Of a stretch of 64,000 nt of DNA, positions 8,783-17,552 are shown one piece after another. Numbering within the stretch: the stretch's first letter is position 1; each line of letters begins with the position of its first letter. The position numbers were made by a program, and so were the translations under genes. This DNA comes from Spirosoma terrae (lineage in GTDB: Bacteria; Bacteroidota; Bacteroidia; Cytophagales; Spirosomataceae): positions 310,001 through 374,000 of the forward strand of contig NZ_JAAFZH010000003.1 of NCBI RefSeq assembly GCF_010435915.1. The letters run 5' to 3'. The notes beneath the pieces were generated by a model, which made no database searches, was not told the origin of the DNA, and saw only the letters and a list, made by a program, of their open reading frames with translations.

Positions 8783-9232
8783 CTAGTTTTTGACCCGTTT
8801 GTAGGTTTCAATAATAACCCGATCGATGCCCAGTTTCTCTACTTTTTCGACGCCCTTCTGAACCAGCGTATCGTCGGCTATTTTCACAACGAACGAGAAT
8901 TTATTGTTTTCCCAGGCTTTGTCGGTAAAGTATTCCAGGTATTCGGTATACGTACTATCGTTCAGGGTATATTTTCCACCACCGCCCGAAAACCGGGTAG
9001 CCGAGGAGTCTTTACCGGTAATGTCGTGATTTAAAAAGGCAAAGTGCGACGCATTGATAATTTTTATCATTTTGTGGCTTGAGTCGAACGTAGAGAATGT
9101 GGAATCTTTCTCGGTAGTTGTGGCCGCAACCAGTTCCCAGGTGCCAACAATGGGTGGGTCGGTTGGCTGGGGTTTACAACTGCTCAGGAACAAAATGCCG
9201 GAAGCCAGAGCGAGTACAGATTTGAAAGACAT
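8783..9232 (-). CDS. Lipocalin-like lipoprotein
   Basis: A 149-residue lipoprotein starting MSFKSVLALASGILFLSSC, where LSSC is the lipobox and Cys19 the lipidated residue. After a short Pro-rich linker the domain opens with IVGTWELVAATTTEKDS, the GxW motif typical of lipocalin-like domains in Bacteroidota. Strand-rich sequence continues to RVIIETYKRVKN. These proteins are presumed periplasmic binders of small hydrophobic ligands, but none has a known ligand. The ATG at 9232 was preferred over an upstream in-frame one at 9265, which would bury the signal peptide. The ROK gene lies 100 bases upstream on the same strand. Confidence 0.7.
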   Translation of the reverse strand: MSFKSVLALASGILFLSSCKPQPTDPPIVGTWELVAATTTEKDSTFSTFDSSHKMIKIINASHFAFLNHDITGKDSSATRFSGGGGKYTLNDSTYTEYLEYFTDKAWENNKFSFVVKIADDTLVQKGVEKVEKLGIDRVIIETYKRVKN

Positions 9233-9332
9233 AGTCAGAGAAATAGAGTTCAGGAAAACAATCATTATAAGAAGTACTGACCGGAATGTTACTGATACAG
9301 ACTACTACGTATCGGTTTGCTACGTAGCAGTC

Positions 9333-10568
9333 TCAATGGTTGGCGAAAATATTCTCCATTACGTATGTATGCGTGCCCAGCCACTTGGCGCTTCCGTTTA
9401 ACTGGGTTAGCTCAATCGTCATGTCGTTTCGGAAATCGCTCAAACAGTATTTACTGATGGCCTGCTCAATCGTACTGAGAATAAAATTGGCCGCACTGGT
9501 CAAAACACCATCGATGATAATAATCTCGGGGTTAAATAAATTGATGGCAATGGCTAGTCCCTTACCCAATAAATAGCCCGCTTCATGTAAGATATCGATG
9601 GCGTACGAATCGCCCTGATGAGCCGCGTCGATGAGTTCTGTAATACCAATCTGGTCAACAGAATCTTTAAAAATAGCCAGCTTCGAAACCTGCCCCGACA
9701 GAATATCTCGCTGTACGCGCTGTTCCAGCGCTGCGGCTGACGTGCAGGTATTCAGGCAACCAATTTTGCCACAGTGACAAAGTTCGCCATCGGGATCGAC
9801 CTGAATATGGCCTAATTCGCCGGCAAAGCCACTGGCACCGTGAAAAACCTCACCATTGACAATAATACCGAGGCCAATACCCCAGTCAATATTAATAGAC
9901 AGTACCTGCTTTTTACCCTGCGCACCTCCAAACCGGCTTTCGCCCAGAACCGTTGCTTTGGTGTCGTTAATGAGATAAACCGGTTTGTTGGTTTCCGCTG
10001 AGAACCATCTGGCCAGCGACTCTTCTGTCTGATTCAGTTGTTTATACGTCAGGTTTCTGGCTCGTCGGGCATCAATTAGGCCGGGCATTGAGATACCAAC
10101 GGCAATCAACTCGTCTTCTGATAAGCCCGCTTTCAGCAGCGCCGTATTGAAATAGCTTACCAGCGACGAAAGAAAAGAACTGTGGTTGTTCAACTGGAGG
10201 TCGATATCGTCCCGAAAAACGATATGTCGCTGTGTATCCATAAACAGAATCTTCGTATCGTGGATACTCACGTCGATGACGGCTACAAAATTACGTTTGG
10301 TATTGAGGCCAAACAGTACGGGTCGTCGACCATTGTTGCCGATAGCTGGCCCCATTGAGGCTACCCATTCGGTTTGTATCAGCTCGTCCACCAGGCTTGT
10401 CACAGAAGGAACGCTACTATGGAGCAGCGTAGCCAGATTAGCGAGTGTACAGGTCCCGTTCACGTAGAGGTGAGCTAAGACCTTCCGCTGTTTCTGGCTT
10501 TTTTTATAGTCAACAACTGATTGCTGAGCAGGTAATTCGTCTTCCAGGAGACTATCAGAGAAAGGCAT
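9333..10568 (-). CDS. ROK family transcriptional regulator (NagC/XylR type)
   Basis: This 411-residue protein combines an N-terminal winged-helix DNA-binding domain (residues about 20-80, KQRKVLAHLYVNGTCTLANLATLLHSSVPSVTSLVDELIQ) with a ROK sugar-kinase-like domain. The ROK zinc motif is present as CHCGKIGCLNTCTS, and the preceding GELGHIQVDPDGELC is the usual signature segment. Such repressors bind a sugar or sugar phosphate and release DNA. The ATP-binding DxGxT-like segment near the domain start reads VIDVSIHDTKI, so kinase activity is doubtful. It is divergent from the SusC/SusD pair, which makes that pair its probable target. The intergenic palindrome at 10789-10800 is a candidate operator. 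Confidence 0.9.
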   Translation of the reverse strand: MPFSDSLLEDELPAQQSVVDYKKSQKQRKVLAHLYVNGTCTLANLATLLHSSVPSVTSLVDELIQTEWVASMGPAIGNNGRRPVLFGLNTKRNFVAVIDVSIHDTKILFMDTQRHIVFRDDIDLQLNNHSSFLSSLVSYFNTALLKAGLSEDELIAVGISMPGLIDARRARNLTYKQLNQTEESLARWFSAETNKPVYLINDTKATVLGESRFGGAQGKKQVLSINIDWGIGLGIIVNGEVFHGASGFAGELGHIQVDPDGELCHCGKIGCLNTCTSAAALEQRVQRDILSGQVSKLAIFKDSVDQIGITELIDAAHQGDSYAIDILHEAGYLLGKGLAIAINLFNPEIIIIDGVLTSAANFILSTIEQAISKYCLSDFRNDMTIELTQLNGSAKWLGTHTYVMENIFANH

Positions 10569-10788
10569 ACAGGCAATTATGTATAGAGTATACGTCTATA
10601 GCTGCGCGTTTGAGTAAGTTTTTTATTTTGACGGTAACGAAGTAAGGTAGATAGCTGGCTTTGCCTTTCAGCGAAGCTTTGTAAGTAATTTTACGTATTA
10701 TCCTTATGTTAAAGGATTTTTATTTTACTTATACTGTAGGGCAAAGTTTTTAAAAAAAAATATTAATTCAATGTTAGTTCTGAAATTA

Positions 10789-10800
10789 ATTAACGTTAAT
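10789..10800. promoter_or_regulatory. Candidate ROK operator palindrome
   Basis: ATTAACGTTAAT is a perfect 12-base palindrome in the 275-base AT-rich space between the ROK gene and susC, 43 bases before the susC ATG. ROK repressors of the NagC group bind AT-rich palindromes; assignment here rests on position only. Confidence 0.35.
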
Positions 10801-10843
10801 ATTGTAACAAATTCCCTTGAATTTAACTATATCGAATTTTTCT

Positions 10844-13800
10844 ATGGCAAAAAATCTACTCAGGCTTATTATCCTATTGCTGGTAATAAGCGCTCCCGTA
10901 GTAGCTCAGACAATTACGGGAAGGGTAACTGCAAGTAATGATGGCCAGCCTTTACCAGGCGTATCAATCGTGGTAAAAGGGTCTAAAGTAGGTACAATTA
11001 CAGATGCAGATGGTAAGTACAGTATTGCCACGGGTGCTAGTAAAACCCTGGTTTATTCCTTTATTGGCTATAAAGCCAAAGAGGTGGCTGTTGGGAGCCA
11101 GAAAGTGGTAGACGTAACGCTGGACGAAGATGCGTCTATGATCAACGAAGTCGTTGTAACAGCGTTGGGCATCAAAAAAGAAGAACGCGCGCTGGGCTAT
11201 GCTACGGCAATCGTTAATAATGACCAACTGGTTAAAACGGCTACACCAAACTTCGCTACGGCGCTTTATGGTAAAGCACCGGGTGTAACGATCAATGCAA
11301 CGCCAGGGGGAGCCACGAGTGCTGTAAACATCAACATTCGCGGGTTATCGTCTATCACCGGAAATACCCAGCCGCTGATCGTTATGGATGGTATCCCCAT
11401 TCGTAATGGTGAAGTAAGAAACAACGATTACTGGGGTGATCAGCGTATTCGTGGTAACGGACTTCTGGATTTGAACCCGGCCGATATTGAAAACATTTCG
11501 ATTCTGAAAGGTGCTTCGGCGGCTGCTCTGTATGGTTCAGAAGCAGTTAACGGGGTTGTTCTGGTAACTACCAAAAGTGGTAAAGGCCGGAAAGGGCTGG
11601 GCGTCGATTTCAACGCGAGCTACAGTGTCGATAAAATCGCTTACCTGCCACGTTATCAGAACGTAAGAGGTCCTGGTTACATGCAGAATTACGCGAATGG
11701 CGGCCAGGATGCCAATGGGTTCATCATGTACGATACCAACGGAGATGGTGTTGGCGATACGCGCGGTCTGCTGAACGCTACGGTTAACTTCGGACCTAAG
11801 TTTGACGGCCAGCCTGTTATGGCGTTTGATGGCGTTGTTCGTCCGTATTCACCATCAGGTAATAGCTACGCCGATCTGTTCCAGAATGCGAGCAGTGCCA
11901 ATATTAATCTATCGGTTTCTAAAGCTACGGAAAATTCGTCCATCCGCTTTTCGTATACACGCCAGGATAATGGCATGATCAGCTACAATGCCAAGAACAG
12001 CAAGAACATCATGAATCTGAATGCCAGCTTTAATCCTAGCAAAAAGCTGAAAACAGACCTGATTGTAAACTATATCAACCAGTACACACACAACCGTCCG
12101 TTTAAAGTGGATCGTATGATCAATAACTTTTCGGGCATGATGAATCGGTTTGAATCAGCCGACTGGTATTTCAATAAATACCAAACCAGCCTGGGCTATA
12201 AATTCGTAACGGGCACCAACCAAAGTCTGACGCCAAGCGAAAACATTATTCGTAACGGCTTCAAGGCAGATATTGGTGATTATGTGTGGAATACACGGGC
12301 TAATACCTACGATGAATACAGCAACCGTATTATTGCCAGCATTACGCAGAACTGGGAGATTGTTCCTAATCTGAACCTGCGCGGACGTATCGGAACGGAT
12401 TTCACCTCAGAACGTATCGAAGACAAGAAACGTAGTGATATTCCATTAGCATTTGGCTACTCAGGTGAATTTGGCCTAAGTAACAACCTGTATAACAACG
12501 TGTATGGCGATCTGTTACTGTCGTACAACAAGAAGATCAACGAAGATATTACGTTGTCGGCCATGGCGGGTTACAACGCCTACAAGCAGATCAATACGCT
12601 GATGCAGCGCTCGACTAACGGCGGCCTGAGCACCGAGAATTTCTTCGATCTATCGGCGTCTGTAAATACACCGACTTATAACACGACGTTCAATACGCGT
12701 GATCGTTGGGTGCGGGATGCTTTCCTGGGTACGCTGAACTTCAACTTCAAGGATATTGTGTATGTAGAAGGAACATTACGTCGTGATAAAACGTCGACGC
12801 TTGCTCCGGGCAACAACGCATTCGTTTATCCATCGGTCAACTCATCGTTTGTATTCAGCGATCTGTTCCGACTGCCAACCGCCATCAGCTACGCTAAACT
12901 GAGAGCTTCGTACGGTATTGTGGGTAACTACCCATCTATCTACCGGGCCAACACGGCCTACACGCAGGGTAACCTGAACGTACAGCAAACGGGTGGTAGC
13001 TCGGTATTGTACACAACGATCAGCAGCGACTACGGTAACGATAAAATCCGTCCCGAACAAAAGCGTGAATTTGAGTTTGGTTTAGAGACCCGTTTGTTCA
13101 AAAACCGCATACGCTTTGATATTGCTTACTACAATGCGCAAATCGTTGACCAGATCCTGCCTTTAAACATTGCCGCTTCGTCGGGTGCCAGAACGATTCT
13201 GGCCAACATCGGTACGCTACGTAACCAGGGGCTGGAAGTAGCCTTCAACGTATCGCCAATCCGGTCGACTGACCTGAACGGATTTAACTGGGATCTGACG
13301 TTGAACCTGGCTAAAAACTCGAACAAAGTTGAAAAGCTGGCGAATGGCTCTAGTGAACTGCTGCATGCCGATTACGATGGTAATGCTGCTCAGCTACGTT
13401 CGGTTGTGGGTCAGCCAATGGGCGATATTTACGTGCACGGTATCCTGAAAAATGCAAACGGCGAGAAAATCGTTGGTCCAAACGGTATCTATCAGCTGGA
13501 TGGAGCCAACTGGATCAAAGCCGGAAACGCCATGCCTAAGTTAACGGGTGGTTTGCTGAACAACTTCACCTACAAAGGCTTTACGCTGGACGTAATTACC
13601 GACTTCCGCATCGGTGGTGCCATTATGCCAACGGGTATCAACTGGATGACGTCACGTGGTCTGACCGAAGAAAGCTTAACGGCTATGGATGCTGAACATG
13701 GCGGTCTTCGTTACTACATCGATGCCAACGGTAAAGGTATTCAGACAACAGGTAGTGCGGGTCCAAATGGCGAACGTGTTTACAACGACGGTATGCTAAT

Positions 13801-14176
13801 GGATGGTGTGCTGGCTTCTGGCGAGAAAAACACGAACATTGTTTCGCAGGCTGTTTACTACAACCAGACTTACAACTGGGGTGGTCCGCAGTACAGTAAT
13901 TCACGGTACGAGCTATACGTAAAAGAGAATACCTACATCAAAATGCGTGAGCTGTCGCTGGGCTACCGGATTCCTGCCAACTTTACCCGCAAAATTGGTA
14001 TGCAGAATCTGACCCTGTCGGTATTTGGTCGTAACCTGTTCTTCATCTACCGGACCATTAAAGATCTGGATGCTGAACAAACCACTACAGGAACGAAATG
14101 GACCGACAATATCAACAATGCCGGTGCTAACCCATCGTTCCGGACAGCAGGCGTTATGTTACGGGCTAGCTTCTAA
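10844..14176 (+). CDS. SusC/RagA family TonB-linked outer membrane protein
   Basis: At 1110 residues this is a standard SusC-type porin: signal peptide (LLRLIILLLVISAPVVAQ), a carboxypeptidase-D-like domain (TITGRVTASNDGQPLPGVSIVVKGSKVGTITDADGKY class), then a plug carrying the SusC signature where the KGASAAALYGSEAVNGVVLVTTK segment leads into a large beta-barrel ending in aromatic Phe. It imports oligosaccharides or peptides across the outer membrane using TonB, with the adjoining SusD-like lipoprotein as the lid. The start at the ATG 10844 gives the cleanest signal peptide; an upstream alternative lies at 10817. The substrate is not indicated, as no glycoside hydrolase follows. SusD is 13 bases downstream. 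Confidence 0.95.
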   Translation: MAKNLLRLIILLLVISAPVVAQTITGRVTASNDGQPLPGVSIVVKGSKVGTITDADGKYSIATGASKTLVYSFIGYKAKEVAVGSQKVVDVTLDEDASMINEVVVTALGIKKEERALGYATAIVNNDQLVKTATPNFATALYGKAPGVTINATPGGATSAVNINIRGLSSITGNTQPLIVMDGIPIRNGEVRNNDYWGDQRIRGNGLLDLNPADIENISILKGASAAALYGSEAVNGVVLVTTKSGKGRKGLGVDFNASYSVDKIAYLPRYQNVRGPGYMQNYANGGQDANGFIMYDTNGDGVGDTRGLLNATVNFGPKFDGQPVMAFDGVVRPYSPSGNSYADLFQNASSANINLSVSKATENSSIRFSYTRQDNGMISYNAKNSKNIMNLNASFNPSKKLKTDLIVNYINQYTHNRPFKVDRMINNFSGMMNRFESADWYFNKYQTSLGYKFVTGTNQSLTPSENIIRNGFKADIGDYVWNTRANTYDEYSNRIIASITQNWEIVPNLNLRGRIGTDFTSERIEDKKRSDIPLAFGYSGEFGLSNNLYNNVYGDLLLSYNKKINEDITLSAMAGYNAYKQINTLMQRSTNGGLSTENFFDLSASVNTPTYNTTFNTRDRWVRDAFLGTLNFNFKDIVYVEGTLRRDKTSTLAPGNNAFVYPSVNSSFVFSDLFRLPTAISYAKLRASYGIVGNYPSIYRANTAYTQGNLNVQQTGGSSVLYTTISSDYGNDKIRPEQKREFEFGLETRLFKNRIRFDIAYYNAQIVDQILPLNIAASSGARTILANIGTLRNQGLEVAFNVSPIRSTDLNGFNWDLTLNLAKNSNKVEKLANGSSELLHADYDGNAAQLRSVVGQPMGDIYVHGILKNANGEKIVGPNGIYQLDGANWIKAGNAMPKLTGGLLNNFTYKGFTLDVITDFRIGGAIMPTGINWMTSRGLTEESLTAMDAEHGGLRYYIDANGKGIQTTGSAGPNGERVYNDGMLMDGVLASGEKNTNIVSQAVYYNQTYNWGGPQYSNSRYELYVKENTYIKMRELSLGYRIPANFTRKIGMQNLTLSVFGRNLFFIYRTIKDLDAEQTTTGTKWTDNINNAGANPSFRTAGVMLRASF

Positions 14177-14189
14177 TCTTAACGAAATC

Positions 14190-15794
14190 ATGAAAATGAA
14201 AAAAATATCATTACTGCTTTTGTCAGGATTATTGCTGGCAAACGTATCGTGTAAGGAATCTGAATTTACGGAGGCCTATCCAGACCCCGCCAAGATTTCG
14301 CAAACCACTGTTGAGAAGCAGTTTACGGGGGTTATGTACGCTAACCGCGATTACGTACTACCGGGCTATCGGTTCTACTTCGTTACGTTACGTACAACCC
14401 TGAACCACTACAATCAGGCAACGGGCTGGATCAACGATTCAGGCCAGTACGTTCCGGGTTCATCGGGTGTTGAGGATGTGTGGTACACATACTACAACAT
14501 GCTGGCCCAATACCGTGAACTGCAAAAAGTATATGCGTCGAAAACGGCAGAACAGCAGAAAGATCTTCGGATTTTCATGCTGGCCGCTTCGATCTACGTA
14601 TATGATCAGACCCAGTCGATGGTTGACCTGTTTGGTCCGATTCCGTTCAGCGAAGCGGGTTTATTGAGCACCAAAGGTGGCGATTACGTAGCATCCAATG
14701 CTAAATTCGATACAGCAGAAGGCATTTATACATTCTTGCTGGACGATCTGAAAAGCATTGCTACGGAACTGAATACCCTGACCATTAGTGCTGGTTATCA
14801 GACTGCCTTCAAAACGCAGGATTTCCTGAACAAAGGCGACGTAGCGTCCTGGAAACGCTATGCTAACTCATTACGTCTGCGTATTCTGAACCGTGTTTCG
14901 GGCGTATCGAGCTTCCAGTCGAGATCGAATACTGAGATGGCTGAAATCTTGAATAACCCAACTACCTATCCAGTAGTTGAGACCAATGCGCAGAATATTC
15001 AGATCAGAGTGTACGATATCAACACGGATCTGAACTCGAAAGGCTTCCGCGATGGTCTGGAGTCGACTGATTGGTTTGGCAATACGGCTGGTAAGGCTAT
15101 CATCGATAACATGAACGCCAACAACGATCCGCGTCTGCCAATTCTGTTCGAACCAGGTGCCAATGCTGGTGGTAAATACATCGGTATCGATCCAACGGCT
15201 ACGTCGGCTACACAAACCGCTCAGTATAATGCTGGTCAGATTGCTATCTACAACCGCTATACCTTGAGCCGGAATCAGTTCTTCCCTGGTATTCTGATCA
15301 ATGCTCCGCAGATCAATTTGATCAAGGCTGAGTATTATCTGCGCTCGGGTAATGATGCGTCGGCAAAAACGGCTTATGAAACTGCTATCCGCCAATCCGT
15401 ACAATTCTACAATGGCATTCTGGCGCTTACCAATGCTACCGGTATTACCGGCTCGCCAGTGCCTACGGCGGCTTCGGATGCTTCTATAACCGCCTACATC
15501 GCTGGTACTGGTGTTAACTGGAGCAGTGCTACGAACGCTACGGATAAACTGAAGCTGATTGCTACGCAGAAGTGGTTGCATTATAACCTGGTTCAGCCGT
15601 ACGAAAACTGGGCTGACATTCGTCGGCTGGATTATCCAACGCTGAGCTTTCAGACGGATAACGCCAATAACCAGACATTGCCACCCGTTCGCTGGCCTAT
15701 TCCTAGTAATGAGATCACCTATAACGGTGCTAATTATGCGGCTGTTAAGGCAACGGATAATCTGACTACCAAGATTTTCTGGGATGCAAAATAA
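14190..15794 (+). CDS. SusD/RagB-like nutrient-binding outer membrane lipoprotein
   Basis: A 534-residue surface lipoprotein that caps the SusC channel. The signal peptide MKMKKISLLLLSGLLLANVSC ends in a lipobox, with Cys21 lipidated. The opening of the mature part (SEFTEAYPDPAKISQTTVEKQFTGVMY class) and the C-terminal sequence around LHYNLVQPYENWADIRRLDYPTL identify the SusD-like_2 subfamily, which often partners SusC proteins importing peptides or unknown substrates rather than starch. The start overlaps no other gene, and the 13-base gap from susC indicates one operon. The operon ends at the terminator at 15836. Confidence 0.92.
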   Translation: MKMKKISLLLLSGLLLANVSCKESEFTEAYPDPAKISQTTVEKQFTGVMYANRDYVLPGYRFYFVTLRTTLNHYNQATGWINDSGQYVPGSSGVEDVWYTYYNMLAQYRELQKVYASKTAEQQKDLRIFMLAASIYVYDQTQSMVDLFGPIPFSEAGLLSTKGGDYVASNAKFDTAEGIYTFLLDDLKSIATELNTLTISAGYQTAFKTQDFLNKGDVASWKRYANSLRLRILNRVSGVSSFQSRSNTEMAEILNNPTTYPVVETNAQNIQIRVYDINTDLNSKGFRDGLESTDWFGNTAGKAIIDNMNANNDPRLPILFEPGANAGGKYIGIDPTATSATQTAQYNAGQIAIYNRYTLSRNQFFPGILINAPQINLIKAEYYLRSGNDASAKTAYETAIRQSVQFYNGILALTNATGITGSPVPTAASDASITAYIAGTGVNWSSATNATDKLKLIATQKWLHYNLVQPYENWADIRRLDYPTLSFQTDNANNQTLPPVRWPIPSNEITYNGANYAAVKATDNLTTKIFWDAK

Positions 15795-15835
15795 GCGCTG
15801 ACCAATACGATCATACATTTTAGATTTGGTAATGG

Positions 15836-15870
15836 AAAAAGGGGCAAACCGATGGTTTGCCCCTTTTTTT
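15836..15870 (+). terminator. Rho-independent terminator of susCD
   Basis: AAAAAGGGGCAAACC and GGTTTGCCCCTTTTT enclose GAT, with further T residues after the stem. It is among the strongest terminators in the window. Confidence 0.92.
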
Positions 15871-15935
15871 GTCTATTGTTTCGCGATCTGCTACGTAGTA
15901 AAGAGCGATGAAAAGCACTTAGAAGATGCCCTGCT

Positions 15936-17486
15936 CTACTTCCGCTGGTTGTTCAGAACCAGTAATTGAGGAAATGACGTAATGCCACGTAACAGCAACT
16001 GACTCATTTCGCCAACGGTATGAAAATAAGAACCCAGAACAATGTCGAGGTCGCCGTCGTGGTCAAAATCGGCCGCTTCTATTGTCAACCATTTGCCGTT
16101 GGCCGCTTCGGGTGTGCTGAACGGTCTGAAGTTAAAACGCCCTGCATTCGACAGATAAATAAAGCCCTGTTCCGGTTGATTGGTAGTTGAATAAAATGCC
16201 GTAGCTGCAATGTCTAGGTCGCCGTCGTTATCAAAATCACGAGCGATGGCTTTACTGGCCCCATACATCGGGTAAAACCAGATTTCTTTGAAGGTATCGG
16301 TATGGTCGTTCAGAAAAATACGGACACCGTGGTAATTTTTGTTAATAGCTGAGTAATCCCAGTTGTCGCCATTGGTAAGCAGAATGTCCTGAAAACCATC
16401 GCCGTTAAAATCCGCGAGTTCGAAGTAGCTGGAGCCAAACACAGGCGGGAAACGTAGCACTGTTTTTTCCTTGAATCGACCTTTGCCCAGGTTATAGAAG
16501 ATGCTGATTTCTTCCCGTGCCTGTGCCATTAAGACCATAATATCGGGCTTATTATCGTGGTTGAAATCCGCAATTTCGACTTTGCGGGCGCCAGGAAAGG
16601 CTTTCAGTATATGCTCTTTCGTTGGATTAAAACCGTCGAACCAGCTTAGTTTTCCGGCGTTATTGCCAAAGCTGCAAATAATTACGTCCTCTTTCCCATC
16701 GGCGTTTAAATCGCTGGTGGCAAATTGAACGGGCCGGGGCAAGTTTCGGATATTGACTGACGAAGGGCTGGCCAGCGATAACAGACTTCCTTTTTGCTGA
16801 TCGGAAGGGCTAAAAATCCCAATCGTAAGCGGTCGGGGAGCTGCATTCTTAGGAAAATCAATATCCGTGGCGGGTGTTTCGATGGGCCATGTATTCTCTT
16901 TCTGAAACAGACTATCCACTACGTATAGCGACTGCTGGGCATCACCCACGTAAAGCCGGGACGTAGTAACATCATATTTCAACAAAGTAGTTTGCGGAAC
17001 CGGTTTGTCGCTCAGAAAAACTTCCTGAGCACTGAATAACGGCAGTTGATTCGTTACGTCTGGATGAGGCTTTTGGGGGAGCGGTTCATCGGGCGCTGTG
17101 CTTTCGTAATAGCGAACAATTTTATCCCAGTCGCTCTTAGAGAGTACGGCTTCGCTGGGGTAAATAGCCAGCTTACTAATCGCTTTTTCTTCGTCGGGAG
17201 GGAGGGTTCGTAACGTATCGTGGCCGGGAAGTTTCAGACCAAGGCGAAGGGCCATAACGGGCAGAACGCCAGTGACCCAGGTCTTCTTATCCAGCAGCTC
17301 CGGTTCTGGAAACAAGTGACAGTTCCCGCAGTAACGTACCGCCAGCTGTCTGCCCGCAGCAACCGAATCGCTGTTGGTTGTTAGCCTACTGCGTGACGTA
17401 ATGTGAGGTCTGTTCGTATCAAGAACGGAAAAGGAAGCGATTCCGAGCGATGTTACGAGAATCAGACTGATCTTAAGCGATGGCAT
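15936..17486 (-). CDS. FG-GAP/VCBS repeat protein with a haem c motif
   Basis: This 516-residue exported protein has a signal sequence (MPSLKISLILVTSLGIASFS), then a cytochrome-c-like segment with CGNCH at residues 53-57, the c-type haem attachment motif. A beta-propeller follows, with at least five FG-GAP calcium-binding repeats: DLNADGKEDV, DFNHDNKPDI, DFNGDGFQDI, DFDNDGDLDI and DFDHDGDLDI. Such proteins occur in Planctomycetes and Bacteroidota and are presumed periplasmic or surface electron-transfer or binding proteins; no function is proven. The ATG at 17486 was chosen because the upstream start at 17528 lies within a terminator hairpin. It is downstream of the acylase gene on the same strand, separated by that hairpin. 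Confidence 0.82.
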   Translation of the reverse strand: MPSLKISLILVTSLGIASFSVLDTNRPHITSRSRLTTNSDSVAAGRQLAVRYCGNCHLFPEPELLDKKTWVTGVLPVMALRLGLKLPGHDTLRTLPPDEEKAISKLAIYPSEAVLSKSDWDKIVRYYESTAPDEPLPQKPHPDVTNQLPLFSAQEVFLSDKPVPQTTLLKYDVTTSRLYVGDAQQSLYVVDSLFQKENTWPIETPATDIDFPKNAAPRPLTIGIFSPSDQQKGSLLSLASPSSVNIRNLPRPVQFATSDLNADGKEDVIICSFGNNAGKLSWFDGFNPTKEHILKAFPGARKVEIADFNHDNKPDIMVLMAQAREEISIFYNLGKGRFKEKTVLRFPPVFGSSYFELADFNGDGFQDILLTNGDNWDYSAINKNYHGVRIFLNDHTDTFKEIWFYPMYGASKAIARDFDNDGDLDIAATAFYSTTNQPEQGFIYLSNAGRFNFRPFSTPEAANGKWLTIEAADFDHDGDLDIVLGSYFHTVGEMSQLLLRGITSFPQLLVLNNQRK

Positions 17487-17510
17487 TCGGCAATACATTT
17501 GAAACAACAA

Positions 17511-17541
17511 GATACGCCATGTCTCCAAGACATGGCGTATC
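17511..17541. terminator. Hairpin terminator, copy 2 of a repeated hairpin
   Basis: GATACGCCATGTC and GACATGGCGTATC enclose TCCAA. The inner 23 bases equal the hairpin at 2824-2846 except for one loop base. It follows the acylase gene. No long T-run follows the stem. Confidence 0.8.
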
Positions 17542-17552
17542 TAATGACAATC

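Noticed and set aside
14871..15818. A 315-residue frame antisense to susD
   Set aside because: No recognisable domain, and the SusD gene on the other strand is certain.
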